Shown: positions 7,603 through 17,555 of the stretch, piece after piece
Layout of the letters: every line of letters begins with the position of its first letter
How positions within the stretch are numbered: the stretch's first letter is position 1
Origin: Pseudomonas baltica
Lineage (GTDB): Bacteria > Pseudomonadota > Gammaproteobacteria > Pseudomonadales > Pseudomonadaceae
Direction of reading: 5' to 3'
Assembly: GCF_014235765.1 (NCBI RefSeq)
Contig: NZ_JACMYH010000002.1
Span: forward strand, 62,001 to 126,000
DNA length: 64,000 bases
Program-made: the position numbers and the translations under genes
Notes under the pieces: model-generated
Databases searched by the model: none
The model's input: only the letters and a program-made list of their open reading frames with translations
Told to the model about the DNA's origin: nothing

Positions 7603-8799
7603 TTATCGACGCTCGAGAAAGCGACGAATGCGCTGGGCGGCTTCGACACACTCACCCAGCGGTGCGACCAGCGCCATGCGCACGCGTCCGGCGCCTGGGT
7701 TGAGCCCATCGACGTCGCGCGACAGGTAGGAGCCGGGCACCACGGTGACGTGCTCCTGCTCGAACAGCTCGCGGCAGAACTGCGCGTCGTCCATGGGCAC
7801 CTTGGCCCACAGGTAGAAGCTGCCGTCGGGGCGCTTGACGTCCATTACCGGGGTGAGGATATCCAGCACGGCATCGAATTTCTCCCGGTACAGGTCGCGG
7901 TTGGCCAGTACGTGGGCTTCGTCTTCCCAGGCGGCGATGCTGGCCAGTTGGGTCTGCACGGGCATCGCACAGCCGTGATAGGTGCGGTACAGCAGGAAGG
8001 CCTTGAGAATGTCGGCGTCGCCGGCCACGAAGCCCGAGCGCAAACCCGGCAGGTTGGAGCGCTTGGACAGGCTGTGGAACACCACGCAACGCTTGAAATC
8101 GCTGCGCCCCAGCTCGGCACAGGCGGTCAGCAGGCCGGGCGGTGGCGCGTCTTCGTCGAAGTACAGCTCGCTGTAGCACTCGTCCGCAGCGATCACGAAG
8201 TCATGCTCGTCGGCCAGGGCGATGAGTTTCTTCAAGGTCGGCATCGGTACCAGGGCACCGGTTGGATTGCCGGGCGAGCACAGGAACAGGATCTGGCAGC
8301 GCTGCCAGACCTCGGCCGGTACCGCGTCGAAATCCGGGTTGAAGCCGTTCTGGTCCAGGCAAGGCAGGTAATGCGGTGTGGTACCGGCGAGCAGGGCGGC
8401 GCCTTCGTAGATCTGGTAGAACGGATTGGGGCTGACCACCAGCCCGTCGACGTCACGCTGTGCAACGGTTTGGGTGAAGGCAAACAGCGCTTCGCGGGTG
8501 CCGTTGACCGGCAATACGTGGCGCGCCGGATCCAGCCAGCCCGCCGGGACCTGGAAGCGTCGTTCGCACCACGCGGCGATGGCTTCGCGCAGTGCTGGAA
8601 TGCCCTGGGTGGTCGGGTACACCGCCATCTGGTCGAGGTTGTCGGCCAGTGCCTGCTTCACGAAGGCTGGCGAGGCGTGCTTGGGTTCGCCAATGGACAG
8701 GGCGATCGGACGTTTGTCCGCAGCGGCCGTGACGCCCGCCAGCAAGGCGCGCAGTTTCTCGAAAGGGTAGGGCTGCAGCTGGTTCAACGCGTGGTTCAT
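7603..8799 (-). CDS. dapC: N-succinyl-diaminopimelate aminotransferase
   Basis: PLP-dependent class I/II aminotransferase that converts N-succinyl-2-amino-6-ketopimelate to N-succinyl-LL-diaminopimelate in the lysine and peptidoglycan pathway. It has 398 aa. The PLP lysine is Lys246 in SLSKRSNLPGLRSG, with NPFYQIYEG and CSPGNPTG (about 174-181) in the cofactor pocket. The start codon lies one base beyond the glnD stop, so the two are translationally coupled. The map-glnD-dapC order is characteristic of Pseudomonas, which supports DapC over other aminotransferases of the same fold. Confidence 0.92.
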   Translation of the reverse strand: MNHALNQLQPYPFEKLRALLAGVTAAADKRPIALSIGEPKHASPAFVKQALADNLDQMAVYPTTQGIPALREAIAAWCERRFQVPAGWLDPARHVLPVNGTREALFAFTQTVAQRDVDGLVVSPNPFYQIYEGAALLAGTTPHYLPCLDQNGFNPDFDAVPAEVWQRCQILFLCSPGNPTGALVPMPTLKKLIALADEHDFVIAADECYSELYFDEDAPPPGLLTACAELGRSDFKRCVVFHSLSKRSNLPGLRSGFVAGDADILKAFLLYRTYHGCAMPVQTQLASIAAWEDEAHVLANRDLYREKFDAVLDILTPVMDVKRPDGSFYLWAKVPMDDAQFCRELFEQEHVTVVPGSYLSRDVDGLNPGAGRVRMALVAPLGECVEAAQRIRRFLERR

Positions 8800-8800
8800 A

Positions 8801-11503
8801 TCAAATGCTCAAACGGGACAGCTCGACGCCGGGCGCCTGGCTGACACTGAGTTGGTCGATGATGGTGGCCTGCAGCCGACTGCACAGTTGCGGGTCGGAC
8901 AGGGGCAGATTGTTCGCATCGGTAATGAAGAACACGTCTTCCACGCGTTCGCCCAGCGTGGAAACCTTGGCGTTCTGCAACGACAGGTCGAACTCCAGGA
9001 AGATCTTGCCGATGCGTGCCAGCAGGCCGGGCCTGTCGGGCGCGCTCAGCTCCAGGATGGTGACCGGACGCTGGGCATCGTTCTGGATGGTGACCTGCGG
9101 GGGGAACGCGAAATGCTTGAGCTGACGCGGCACGCGGCGATGAATGATGTTGGGGTAGTCATCGGGGTTGCGCAGCGCATCGCTGAGGCCCTGGCGAATC
9201 TGCGCGATGCGGCGCGGGTCGTTGCCGATCGAGCCGCCGTCGTTGTCCAGCACGATGTAGGTATCGAGCGTGAACTGGCTGCTGGAGGTGATGATGCGGG
9301 CGTCGTGGATGTTCAGGTTGAGCTGGTCCATGGCCGCCACCGTCACCGCGAAGAAATCGTGCTGGTCGGGCGCGTAGATGAAGATCTGCGTGCCGCCCTC
9401 GAAGTCGCGCTGGGTGGTTTCCTTGATCAGCACCAGCGGATCGCCATTGGCGGGCTGCTGCAGGATGGCATCGGTATGCCAGGCCACGTCGCCGGCGTTG
9501 TGGCGCAGAAAATAGTCGTCGCCAAGCTGCGACCAGAGCTGCTCGATGTCGTCCTGATCGGTGCCGCCGCGTACCAGTATCTCCAGCGCCGCGCTCTGCG
9601 TGCGGCGGATCTGTTCTTCGCGATCCAGCGGGTTCTCCAGCCCGCGACGCAGTGCGCGCTTGGTTTCGGTGTACAACTGGCGCAGCAAGCTGGCACGCCA
9701 GGAGTTCCACAGGCTGGGATTGGTCGCGTTGATGTCGGCCACGGTGAGCACGTAGAGGTAGTCCAGGTGCACCTCGTCGCCCACCTGCTGGGCGAAGTCA
9801 TGGATGACCTGCGGGTCGGACAGGTCCTTGCGCTGCGCGGTGGTCGACATCACCAGATGGTTCTGCACCAGCCAGACGATCAGGCGGCTGTCCCAGGCGG
9901 GCAACTGGTGGCGCTGGCAGAACTGCGCGGCATCCACTGCGCCAAGCTCGGAATGGTCGCCGTTGCGGCCTTTGCCGATGTCATGGTACAGCCCGGCGAG
10001 GTAGATCAGCTCCGGCTTGGGCAGGCGCTCCATGACCTTGCTGGCCAGCGGGAATTTCTCCGAAACCTGGGTGTACTGAAGCTTGCGCAGGTGCTTGATC
10101 AGGTTGAGCGTGTGCGCATCCACTGTATAGATGTGGAACAGGTCGTGTTGCATCTGGCCGATGATATCGCCGAACTCGGGCAGGTAGCGGCCCAGGATGC
10201 CGTAGCGATTCATGCGGCGCAGGTTGCGGTGAATGCCGACTTCGCACTTGAACAGCTCGATGAACAGGCTGGTGTTGCGGATATCGTTGCGGAAGCTGTC
10301 GTCGATCAGGTGGCGATGCTCGCGCAGCAGGCGGATGGTGTCCGCGCGCACGCCCTTGATCTCCGGGTTCTGCGCCATCAGCACGAAGATTTCCAGCATG
10401 GCGAACGGTGTGCGCTTGAAGACCTGGGTGTGGGTGGCCTCGATGTAGCCATCGTGCAGCTGGAAGCGCGAATTGATCGGCACCGTGGAGCCGGCTTCGG
10501 GGTCGCCGAGAATCACTTCCTCGAAATGCTGGATGATCAGGTCGCTGAGTTCGGCGATGCTCATCACCACGCGGTAGTACTTCTGCATGAACCGCTCGAT
10601 GGCCAGTTTCGCATCGCTGTCCTTGTAGCCCAGCAAGCCGGCGATGGAGCGTTGGTGATCGAACAGCAGGCGATCTTCCGCACGCCCGGCAAGCATGTGC
10701 AGGGCGTAGCGCACTTTCCAGAGGAATTCCTGGGAAGAGGCCAGCAGGTTGTTCTCGCTCTCTACCAGGAAGCCTTCCCCGGCCAGCGCGTGCAGGTTCA
10801 GCGTGCCGAACTGACGGCGCGCCACCCACAGCAGGGTCTGGATGTCGCGCAGGCCACCGGGCGAGCCCTTGACGTTGGGTTCCAGGTTGTACTCGGTGTC
10901 GTTGTACTTGTGGTGGCGGGCGTTCTGCTCGGCGCGCTTGGCCAGGAAGAACTCGCGGCTGGGCCACATCCGCTCGGTGCTGGTGACCTCGAGCATGCGC
11001 TTGCGCAGCCGTTCCGGGCCGGCGATGGTGCGGCTTTCCATCAGGTTGGTGATGACCGTGATGTCGGCGCGCGCCTGCTCGGCGCATTCATCTATGGAGC
11101 GCACGCTCTGGCCCACTTCCAGGCCGATGTCCCACAGCAGCGTGAGAAAACGCTCGATCGAATCGCGGAACACCTCGTAGTCGGCGCTCTCGAGCAGGAT
11201 CATCAGGTCGATGTCGGAGTAGGGGTGCAGTTCGCCGCGGCCATAGCCGCCCACGGCGACCAGGGCGATGTCGGCATCCTCGTCCCAGTCGAACTGGCTC
11301 CACGCCCGCTCCAGGATATTGTCGACGAACCAGGCACGGTCTTCGATCAGCCGGCGAATGTCACGTCCGTTGCGAAAACGCTCGTCGAGCACATCGTGAG
11401 CCTGGCGAATCGCCTTCTTGAAGGCTGCGATAGGGCTGGCCTTGAGCGCCAGTTCGGCCTGGAACTGGCCGCGATCGAACAACTCCGGATCCACCTGCGG
11501 CAT
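8801..11503 (-). CDS. glnD: Bifunctional PII uridylyltransferase/uridylyl-removing enzyme
   Basis: Nitrogen sensor that uridylylates PII when glutamine is low and removes UMP when it is high. It has 900 aa, the normal length. The nucleotidyltransferase motif [16 protein letters not shown] is at about residues 85-100, with Asp98 and Asp100 as metal ligands. The central HD hydrolase motif is [17 protein letters not shown]. Two C-terminal ACT domains follow, with [12 protein letters not shown] marking the second. It lies between map and dapC on the minus strand. A very long open frame on the opposite strand is a codon-bias shadow. Confidence 0.97.
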   Translation of the reverse strand: MPQVDPELFDRGQFQAELALKASPIAAFKKAIRQAHDVLDERFRNGRDIRRLIEDRAWFVDNILERAWSQFDWDEDADIALVAVGGYGRGELHPYSDIDLMILLESADYEVFRDSIERFLTLLWDIGLEVGQSVRSIDECAEQARADITVITNLMESRTIAGPERLRKRMLEVTSTERMWPSREFFLAKRAEQNARHHKYNDTEYNLEPNVKGSPGGLRDIQTLLWVARRQFGTLNLHALAGEGFLVESENNLLASSQEFLWKVRYALHMLAGRAEDRLLFDHQRSIAGLLGYKDSDAKLAIERFMQKYYRVVMSIAELSDLIIQHFEEVILGDPEAGSTVPINSRFQLHDGYIEATHTQVFKRTPFAMLEIFVLMAQNPEIKGVRADTIRLLREHRHLIDDSFRNDIRNTSLFIELFKCEVGIHRNLRRMNRYGILGRYLPEFGDIIGQMQHDLFHIYTVDAHTLNLIKHLRKLQYTQVSEKFPLASKVMERLPKPELIYLAGLYHDIGKGRNGDHSELGAVDAAQFCQRHQLPAWDSRLIVWLVQNHLVMSTTAQRKDLSDPQVIHDFAQQVGDEVHLDYLYVLTVADINATNPSLWNSWRASLLRQLYTETKRALRRGLENPLDREEQIRRTQSAALEILVRGGTDQDDIEQLWSQLGDDYFLRHNAGDVAWHTDAILQQPANGDPLVLIKETTQRDFEGGTQIFIYAPDQHDFFAVTVAAMDQLNLNIHDARIITSSSQFTLDTYIVLDNDGGSIGNDPRRIAQIRQGLSDALRNPDDYPNIIHRRVPRQLKHFAFPPQVTIQNDAQRPVTILELSAPDRPGLLARIGKIFLEFDLSLQNAKVSTLGERVEDVFFITDANNLPLSDPQLCSRLQATIIDQLSVSQAPGVELSRLSI

Positions 11504-11556
11504 GTCGTATTCCTGAAGAGATTAGTGGCCTGAACGGGTTGCCCGCACGCGTGGCT

Positions 11557-12339
11557 TCACGCCGAGACGCGGGGAATGGTGTCGTCGCTGCGCAAGGTGA
11601 AGATTTCGTAGCCGCTGGCGGTCACCACCAGGGTGTGCTCCCACTGCGCGGACAGCTTGCGGTCCTTGGTAATGGCCGTCCAGCCATCGCCCAGCACCTT
11701 GGTGTCGGCCTTGCCCTGGTTGATCATCGGCTCGATGGTGAAGGTCATGCCTTCCTTGAGCTCCATGCCAGTGCCGGCACGCCCGTAGTGCAGCACCTGC
11801 GGTTCTTCGTGAAACACCTTGCCGATGCCGTGGCCGCAGAATTCGCGTACCACGGAAAAACCGTTCTTCTCGGCGTGCTTCTGGATGACTTCGCCGATGT
11901 CGCCCAGGCGGCATCCGGGCTTGACCAGCTCGATGGCCTTGTACAGGCATTCCTGGGTCACCTGCGACAGGCGCTCGGCCCACACCGGCACGCTGCCGAC
12001 GTGGAACATGCGGCTGGTGTCGCCGTGGTAGCCGTCCTTGATCACGGTGACGTCGATGTTCAGCACGTCGCCATTCTTCAGCGGCTTGTCATTGGGAATG
12101 CCGTGGCAGACCACATGGTTGATCGAGGTGCAGATCGACTTGGGGTAACCCTTGTAGTTGAGCGGGGCAGGGATGGCCTGTTGCTCGTTGACGATGTAGT
12201 CGTGGCACAGGCGGTCGAGCTCTTCGGTAGTGACACCGGGCTTGACGTGAGGCGCGATCATCTCCAGCACATCGGCCGCCAGGCGGCCGGCAATTCGCAT
12301 CTTCTCGATGTCTTCGGGGGTCTTGATGGTAACGGTCAT
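11557..12339 (-). CDS. map: Type I methionine aminopeptidase
   Basis: Removes the N-terminal methionine from nascent proteins in the cytosol. It has 260 aa, as expected for bacterial type I enzymes. The five metal ligands can be placed in NIDVTVIKDGYHGDTS (two Asp), FCGHGIGKVFHEEP (His), FTIEPMINQG (Glu) and the C-terminal WEHTLVVT region (Glu). The gene is divergent from rpsB across a 346-nt gap, the classic map/rpsB arrangement, and lies 53 nt before glnD. Confidence 0.97.
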   Translation of the reverse strand: MTVTIKTPEDIEKMRIAGRLAADVLEMIAPHVKPGVTTEELDRLCHDYIVNEQQAIPAPLNYKGYPKSICTSINHVVCHGIPNDKPLKNGDVLNIDVTVIKDGYHGDTSRMFHVGSVPVWAERLSQVTQECLYKAIELVKPGCRLGDIGEVIQKHAEKNGFSVVREFCGHGIGKVFHEEPQVLHYGRAGTGMELKEGMTFTIEPMINQGKADTKVLGDGWTAITKDRKLSAQWEHTLVVTASGYEIFTLRSDDTIPRVSA

Positions 12340-12685
12340 TCGGGGCTCTCTGAGCGCTTGCGCGCGTTCGCAGGCTGGAAATCGAGGCGATTCTACCAGA
12401 GCCGCCGCGGACTGCCGCGCGGCGCTGGCGGCGCCTCTATATAAGAGGTGATGGCGCGCATTGTCGCGCGAATCAGGCAGCGGCGCAAAAGCCGTTGTGC
12501 ATCGACGCTATTTCAGGTTTCTATATCGGGGCGGCTATGGTATAAAATGCGCCGCTTTCCGGGGATGCCCTGGAAGCAACCAAACCCACACACGTGTCGA
12601 CACGATGACCTGGGTGCCGGAGGTTATGCCGCCGGTTGGTCATTGGGATACGTGGAGGCTTAACCCGACTTATCAAGGAACTATC
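12340..12685. promoter_or_regulatory. Divergent map/rpsB intergenic region with rpsB leader
   Basis: This 346-nt gap holds no protein gene I can support. From the map side there is a GC-rich dyad zone and a CCTCT-ATATA-AGAGG palindrome (12434-12448). For rpsB there is an extended -10 at 12538-12546 (TGG then TATAAA) with a weak -35 (TTTCTA, 12518-12523), 17 nt apart. The predicted start near 12553 gives a leader of about 130 nt with several possible hairpins. In E. coli the equivalent leader (t44/tff) is the site where ribosomal protein S2 represses its own operon, so autoregulation is likely here. Confidence 0.6.
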
Positions 12686-13426
12686 ATGTCCCAAGTCAAC
12701 ATGCGCGATATGCTGAAGGCCGGTGTGCACTTCGGTCACCAAACCCGTTACTGGAATCCGAAAATGGGTAAGTACATTTTCGGCGCGCGTAACAAGATCC
12801 ACATCATCAACCTCGAAAAAACCCTGCCGATGTTCAACGAAGCACTGACCTTCGTAGAGCGCCTGGCCCAGGGCAAGAACAAGATCCTGTTCGTCGGCAC
12901 CAAGCGTTCCGCCGGCAAGATCGTGGCCGAGGAAGCAGCACGTTGCGGCTCGCCGTACGTCGACCATCGCTGGTTGGGCGGCATGCTGACCAACTTCAAG
13001 ACCATCCGCGCTTCGATCAAGCGTCTGCGTGACCTGGAAACCCAGGCCGAAGATGGCACGTTCACCAAGCTGACCAAGAAAGAAGCGCTGATGCGCACCC
13101 GTGATCTGGAAAAACTGGATCGCAGCCTGGGTGGTATCAAGGACATGGGCGGCCTGCCTGACGCACTGTTCGTCATCGACGTTGACCACGAGCGCATCGC
13201 GATCACCGAAGCCAACAAGCTGGGTATCCCGGTCATCGGCGTCGTCGACACCAACAGCAGCCCTGAAGGCGTCGACTACATCATCCCAGGCAACGATGAC
13301 GCCATTCGCGCCATCCAGCTGTACATGGGTTCGATGGCCGACGCGGTCATCCGTGGTCGCAACCACGTGGCTGGCGGTACTGAAGAATACGTTCAGGACG
13401 CACCTGCCGCAGCGGTAGAAGGCTGA
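12686..13426 (+). CDS. rpsB: 30S ribosomal protein S2
   Basis: Small-subunit protein needed for translation initiation. It has 246 aa. The N-terminus [20 protein letters not shown] and the later [12 protein letters not shown] and [11 protein letters not shown] blocks are diagnostic of S2. AAGGA precedes ATG 12686. A strong intrinsic terminator follows before tsf, so part of the transcription is expected to stop there. S2 is known to repress its own operon through the leader. Confidence 0.99.
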   Translation: MSQVNMRDMLKAGVHFGHQTRYWNPKMGKYIFGARNKIHIINLEKTLPMFNEALTFVERLAQGKNKILFVGTKRSAGKIVAEEAARCGSPYVDHRWLGGMLTNFKTIRASIKRLRDLETQAEDGTFTKLTKKEALMRTRDLEKLDRSLGGIKDMGGLPDALFVIDVDHERIAITEANKLGIPVIGVVDTNSSPEGVDYIIPGNDDAIRAIQLYMGSMADAVIRGRNHVAGGTEEYVQDAPAAAVEG

Positions 13427-13456
13427 GTCTAGACGCCCAGCGTTTACTCGGTACGC

Positions 13457-13481
13457 AAAAAGGGGGCTAGGCCCCCTTTTT
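13457..13481 (+). terminator. rpsB-tsf intergenic terminator/attenuator
   Basis: A perfect GGGGGC-TAG-GCCCCC hairpin is flanked by AAAAA and TTTTT, so it has an A/U-extended stem and a U-tract. It lies 31 nt after the rpsB stop and 125 nt before tsf, and probably lowers tsf transcription relative to rpsB rather than separating them fully. Confidence 0.85.
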
Positions 13482-13605
13482 GCCACCTCGAGAACCATTG
13501 CCGGCATCGTCACCGCTCCAATTGTAAAGAGCCGCTGGCAAGGTCAAGAATTGAGCGCCCGTTAACGGGTGGAATGGTTAGACACCTATCCAAGAGGAAT
13601 TTGAA

Positions 13606-14478
13606 ATGGCAGAGATTACTGCAGCGTTGGTCAAAGAACTGCGCGAGCGTACCGGCGAAGGCATGATGGATTGCAAAAAGGCCTTGACCAAGGCCGGCGG
13701 CGACATCGAAAAAGCCATCGACGACATGCGTGCTTCCGGCGCCATCAAGGCCGCCAAGAAAGCAGGCAACGTTGCTGCCGAAGGCGCCATTGCCGTCAAG
13801 GTTGCTGCCGACAACAAGTCCGCAGTCATCCTGGAAGTCAACTCGCAGACCGACTTCCTGGCTCTGCAGGACGACTTCAAGAACTTCGTCGCCGCCAGCG
13901 TGGAAAAGGCTTTCGCCGACCAGCTGACCGACGCCGCTCCACTGATCGCCGCTCAAGAGCCAGCGCGTGAAGCCCTGGTCGGCAAGGTTGGCGAAAACGT
14001 CAACATCCGCCGCCTGGTGCGTGTGGAAGGCGACGTTGTCGATGCCTACCTGCATGGCAACAAGATCGGTGTCATCGTGGCCCTGAACGGCGGCAACGCC
14101 GAACTGGCTCGCGATATCGCCATGCACGTTGCAGCCAGCAACCCGGAATTCCTGCTGCCATCGCAGGTTTCGGCCGAGGCCATCGAGCGCGAGAAGGGCG
14201 TCTTCATGAGCCTCAACGAAGACAAGATCAAGGGCAAGCCAGCCGAGATCGTTGAGAAGATGGTTGCCGGTCGCATCAGCAAGTTCCTTGCCGAAGCCAG
14301 CCTGGTCGAGCAGGCGTTCGTCAAGAACCCTGAAGTCAAGGTCGGTGACCTGGCCAAGAAAGCCGGTGCCGAAATCGTTTCGTTCACCTACTTCAAGGTA
14401 GGCGAAGGCATCGAGAAGCCTGTCGACAACTTCGCTGACGAAGTTGCCGCACAAGTGGCCGCTGCCAGCAAGCAATAA
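13606..14478 (+). CDS. tsf: Translation elongation factor Ts
   Basis: Nucleotide exchange factor that reloads EF-Tu with GTP. It has 290 aa. The UBA-like N-terminal domain carries ALVKELRERTGEGMMDCKKAL, and the EF-Tu contact motif Thr82-Asp83-Phe84 lies in NSQTDFLALQDDF. Residue 85 is Leu where many orthologues have Val, a mild change. AAGAGGA precedes ATG 13606. The gene is flanked by two intrinsic terminators, so it may be expressed partly by itself. Confidence 0.98.
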   Translation: MAEITAALVKELRERTGEGMMDCKKALTKAGGDIEKAIDDMRASGAIKAAKKAGNVAAEGAIAVKVAADNKSAVILEVNSQTDFLALQDDFKNFVAASVEKAFADQLTDAAPLIAAQEPAREALVGKVGENVNIRRLVRVEGDVVDAYLHGNKIGVIVALNGGNAELARDIAMHVAASNPEFLLPSQVSAEAIEREKGVFMSLNEDKIKGKPAEIVEKMVAGRISKFLAEASLVEQAFVKNPEVKVGDLAKKAGAEIVSFTYFKVGEGIEKPVDNFADEVAAQVAAASKQ

Positions 14479-14500
14479 GACGGATTCGTCCTGTTGCCCC

Positions 14501-14536
14501 AAAGAGGCTGCCCGCTTACGCGCGCAGCCTCTTTTT
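14501..14536 (+). terminator. Terminator after tsf
   Basis: An 11-bp perfect stem, AAAGAGGCTGC (14501-14511) with GCAGCCTCTTT (14524-14534), encloses a 12-nt loop and runs into a U-tract. It lies 22 nt beyond the tsf stop and closes the rpsB-tsf unit ahead of pyrH. Confidence 0.85.
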
Positions 14537-14670
14537 CAAAGTTGGCACCCGGATTTAGCCGCTTACAAGGCGCAGGTCCGGTGGTACTGTCGCAGTGCCG
14601 CAAGCTAGAGTTAGGCGCGCCGTACATCGGCCCGTCCAGAATTTATTAAACGCCGCAGGAGAGACACGCA

Positions 14671-15414
14671 ATGGCTCAGCAGGTGAGTGGTCGTCAACCT
14701 CGCTATAAACGCATTTTGCTCAAACTTAGCGGCGAGGCCCTGATGGGGTCCGAAGATTTCGGGATCGACCCGAAAGTGCTGGACCGCATGGCCCTCGAAG
14801 TGGGCCAGTTGGTAGGCATCGGCGTCCAGGTGGGTCTGGTCATCGGCGGTGGCAATCTGTTCCGCGGTGCCGCCCTGAGCGCAGCCGGCATGGACCGTGT
14901 CACCGGCGACCACATGGGCATGCTGGCGACCGTGATGAACGCCCTGGCCATGCGCGATGCGCTGGAACGCTCCAACATCGCCGCCATCGTCATGTCGGCC
15001 ATCTCGATGGTCGGCGTGACCGATCATTACGATCGCCGCAAGGGTATTCGTCACCTCAATTCCGGCGATGTGGTAATTTTCGCCGCCGGCACCGGCAACC
15101 CGTTCTTCACCACCGACTCCGCAGCCTGCCTGCGCGCCATCGAGATCGATGCCGACGTGGTGCTCAAGGCGACCAAGGTCGACGGTGTCTACACGGCCGA
15201 TCCGTTCAAGGATCCCCATGCTGAGAAATTCGACCGCCTGACGTACGATGAAGTACTGGATCGCAAGCTGGGCGTGATGGACCTGACCGCCATCTGCCTG
15301 TGCCGCGATCACAAGATGCCGTTGCGGGTATTCAACATGAACAAGCCTGGCGCTCTGCTGAACATCGTAGTGGGCGGCGCCGAAGGAACTCTGATCGAGG
15401 AAGGCGAAGTATGA
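14671..15414 (+). CDS. pyrH: Uridylate kinase (UMP kinase)
   Basis: Phosphorylates UMP to UDP for nucleotide synthesis. It has 247 aa and belongs to the amino-acid-kinase fold. The N-terminal [14 protein letters not shown] loop binds phosphate, [11 protein letters not shown] is the glycine loop, and FNMNKPGAL lies near the C-terminus. The gene has its own 134-nt upstream gap after the tsf terminator. Its stop overlaps the frr start (ATGA), so the pair is translationally coupled. Confidence 0.98.
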   Translation: MAQQVSGRQPRYKRILLKLSGEALMGSEDFGIDPKVLDRMALEVGQLVGIGVQVGLVIGGGNLFRGAALSAAGMDRVTGDHMGMLATVMNALAMRDALERSNIAAIVMSAISMVGVTDHYDRRKGIRHLNSGDVVIFAAGTGNPFFTTDSAACLRAIEIDADVVLKATKVDGVYTADPFKDPHAEKFDRLTYDEVLDRKLGVMDLTAICLCRDHKMPLRVFNMNKPGALLNIVVGGAEGTLIEEGEV

Positions 15415-15968
15415 TCAACGAAATCAAGAAAGATGCGCAGGCGCGCATGCAGAAATCCCTGGAGTCGCTGCAGCACGCGTTCGGTCGTATCCGTACCGGC
15501 AAGGCGCACCCCAGCATTCTGGAAGGCGTTCAGGTCCCTTACTACGGTGCCGACACCCCTATCAACCAGGTCGCCAGCATCAGCGTGAAGGATTCGCGCA
15601 CCCTGCAGGTTGTCGCGTTCGAGCGCAACATGCTCGGCGCGGTCGACAAGGCCATCGGTGCCGCCGGTCTCAACCTCAACCCGACCAACCTGGGCGAGCT
15701 GCTGCTGATCTCCATGCCTGCGCTGACCGAAGAAACCCGCAAGGGCTTCACCAAGCAGGCGCGTGACGCTGCCGAAGACGCCCGCGTGGCCGTGCGCAAC
15801 ATTCGCCGTGACGCACTGAGCCAGTACAAGGATCTGGTCAAGGAAAAGGAAATCAGCGAAGACGAAGAACGTCGCGCCGCCGATGACATCCAGAAGCTGA
15901 CCGACAAGTTCGTCGCGGACATCGAAACGGCCGTGAAGCAGAAAGAAGCGGACCTGATGGCCGTTTAA
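15411..15968 (+). CDS. frr: Ribosome recycling factor
   Basis: Works with EF-G to split ribosomes after termination. It has 185 aa, the standard length. The motifs HLRTGRA-like [20 protein letters not shown] and the C-terminal [20 protein letters not shown] helix are typical. ATG 15411 overlaps the pyrH stop by 4 nt; longer frames upstream lie inside pyrH and are rejected. Confidence 0.98.
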   Translation: MINEIKKDAQARMQKSLESLQHAFGRIRTGKAHPSILEGVQVPYYGADTPINQVASISVKDSRTLQVVAFERNMLGAVDKAIGAAGLNLNPTNLGELLLISMPALTEETRKGFTKQARDAAEDARVAVRNIRRDALSQYKDLVKEKEISEDEERRAADDIQKLTDKFVADIETAVKQKEADLMAV

Positions 15969-15984
15969 GGAATTAGTCCGTCTC

Positions 15985-16740
15985 ATGGAAAAGACCAAGT
16001 TGGCTGTACCTTCCACGGTACCGCGGCATGTTGCGATCATCATGGATGGCAACAATCGCTGGGCCAAGAAACGTTTGCTGCCCGGTGTCGCTGGGCACAA
16101 GGCCGGTGTGGATGCTGTGCGCGCGGTCATCGAGGTGTGTGCCGAGGCCAAGGTCGAGGTACTGACCTTGTTCGCCTTTTCCAGCGAGAACTGGCAGCGC
16201 CCGGCCGACGAGGTCGGGGCGTTGATGGAGCTGTTCTTCAGTGCACTGCGCCGCGAGGCACGGCGGCTGAACGACAACCGCATCAGCCTGCGGATCATCG
16301 GTGATCGCTCGCGGTTCCACCCCGACCTGCAGGCCGCCATGCGCGAAGCCGAAGCGGCCACCGCCGGTAACGACCGTTTTGTGCTGCAAATCGCCGCCAA
16401 CTACGGTGGCCAGTGGGACATTGCCCAGGCGGCGCAGCGTCTTGCCCGGGAAGTCCAGGCCGGTCACCTCAAGCCGGAGGAGATCACTCCCGATCTGTTG
16501 CAGACCTGCCTGGCCACCGGTGACCTGCCTTTGCCGGATCTGTGCATCCGTACCGGCGGCGAGCATCGCATCAGCAACTTCCTGCTGTGGCAACTGGCCT
16601 ACGCCGAGCTGTATTTTTCCGACCTGTTCTGGCCGGATTTCAAACACGAGGCCATGCGCACGGCGCTGGCCGATTTCGCTTCGCGCCAGCGCAGGTTCGG
16701 TAAAACGAGCGAGCAGGTCGAAGCCGGAGCCCGTGCTTAA
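15985..16740 (+). CDS. uppS: Undecaprenyl diphosphate synthase (cis-prenyltransferase)
   Basis: Makes C55 undecaprenyl diphosphate, the lipid carrier for peptidoglycan and O-antigen. It has 251 aa. The Mg-binding Asp21 is in IIMDGNNRWAKKR, and the signatures FSSENWQRP and LPDLCIRTGGEHRISNFLLWQ are complete. It follows frr by 16 nt, and its TAA shares one base with the cdsA ATG. Confidence 0.98.
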   Translation: MEKTKLAVPSTVPRHVAIIMDGNNRWAKKRLLPGVAGHKAGVDAVRAVIEVCAEAKVEVLTLFAFSSENWQRPADEVGALMELFFSALRREARRLNDNRISLRIIGDRSRFHPDLQAAMREAEAATAGNDRFVLQIAANYGGQWDIAQAAQRLAREVQAGHLKPEEITPDLLQTCLATGDLPLPDLCIRTGGEHRISNFLLWQLAYAELYFSDLFWPDFKHEAMRTALADFASRQRRFGKTSEQVEAGARA

Positions 16741-17555
16741 TGCTTAAACAACGCATCATCACTGCGCTGATCCTCCTGCCGATTGCCCTGTGCGGCTTCT
16801 TCCTGCTCGAAGGCGCAGGGTTCGCCCTGTTCATCGGCCTGGTGGTTACCTTGGGCGCGTGGGAGTGGGCGCGGCTGGCCGGGTTCGAAAAACAGTCGGC
16901 GCGCATTGCCTTCGCCGCTGTGGTAGCGGGTCTGTTGTTCTTCCTCTACCTGACGCCGGGCCTGGCGCCGTTCGTGCTCGGCGCGGCGGTGCTGTGGTGG
17001 TGCCTGGCCACGTTCCTGGTGCTGACCTACCCGCGCACCAGCGAACATTGGGCCAGCCTTGCCTGCAAGCTGCTCATTGGCCTGCTGATCCTGCTGCCGG
17101 CCTGGCAAGGGCTGGTGCTGCTCAAGGGCTGGCCGCTGGGCAACTGGCTGATCATGACCGTCATGGTGCTGGTATGGGGTGCCGACATCGGCGCCTACTT
17201 CACCGGCAAGGCCCTGGGCAAGCGCAAGCTGGCGCCCCAGGTCAGCCCCGGCAAGAGCTGGGAAGGTTTCTACGGCGGGCTGGTGACCAGCCTGCTGATC
17301 ACCCTGGCGATCGGCCTGGTGCGCGACTGGGGAATCGGCCAGACGCTCGCGGGCCTGATCGGCGCGGCGATCGTGGTGGCCCTCTCGGTCGTCGGTGACC
17401 TGACCGAAAGCATGTTCAAGCGTCGCTCCGGCATCAAGGACAGCAGCAATCTGTTGCCGGGCCATGGCGGTGTGCTCGATCGCATCGACAGTCTGACCGC
17501 GGCGGTACCGGTGTTTGCCGTGCTGCTGTGGGCTGCCGGCTGGGGCGTGATGTGA
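16740..17555 (+). CDS. cdsA: Phosphatidate cytidylyltransferase (CDP-diacylglycerol synthase)
   Basis: Inner-membrane enzyme that makes CDP-diacylglycerol, the precursor of all phospholipids. It has 271 aa and about seven hydrophobic segments. The family signature lies near the C-terminus: [20 protein letters not shown] followed by GVLDRIDSL, with the metal-binding acidic residues. It overlaps uppS by 1 nt and dxr by 4 nt, so it sits in the middle of a coupled run. Confidence 0.97.
   Translation: MLKQRIITALILLPIALCGFFLLEGAGFALFIGLVVTLGAWEWARLAGFEKQSARIAFAAVVAGLLFFLYLTPGLAPFVLGAAVLWWCLATFLVLTYPRTSEHWASLACKLLIGLLILLPAWQGLVLLKGWPLGNWLIMTVMVLVWGADIGAYFTGKALGKRKLAPQVSPGKSWEGFYGGLVTSLLITLAIGLVRDWGIGQTLAGLIGAAIVVALSVVGDLTESMFKRRSGIKDSSNLLPGHGGVLDRIDSLTAAVPVFAVLLWAAGWGVM

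Noticed and set aside
8852..11533. Long plus-strand open frame opposite glnD
   Set aside because: A shadow of the glnD codon bias; glnD has all its catalytic motifs.
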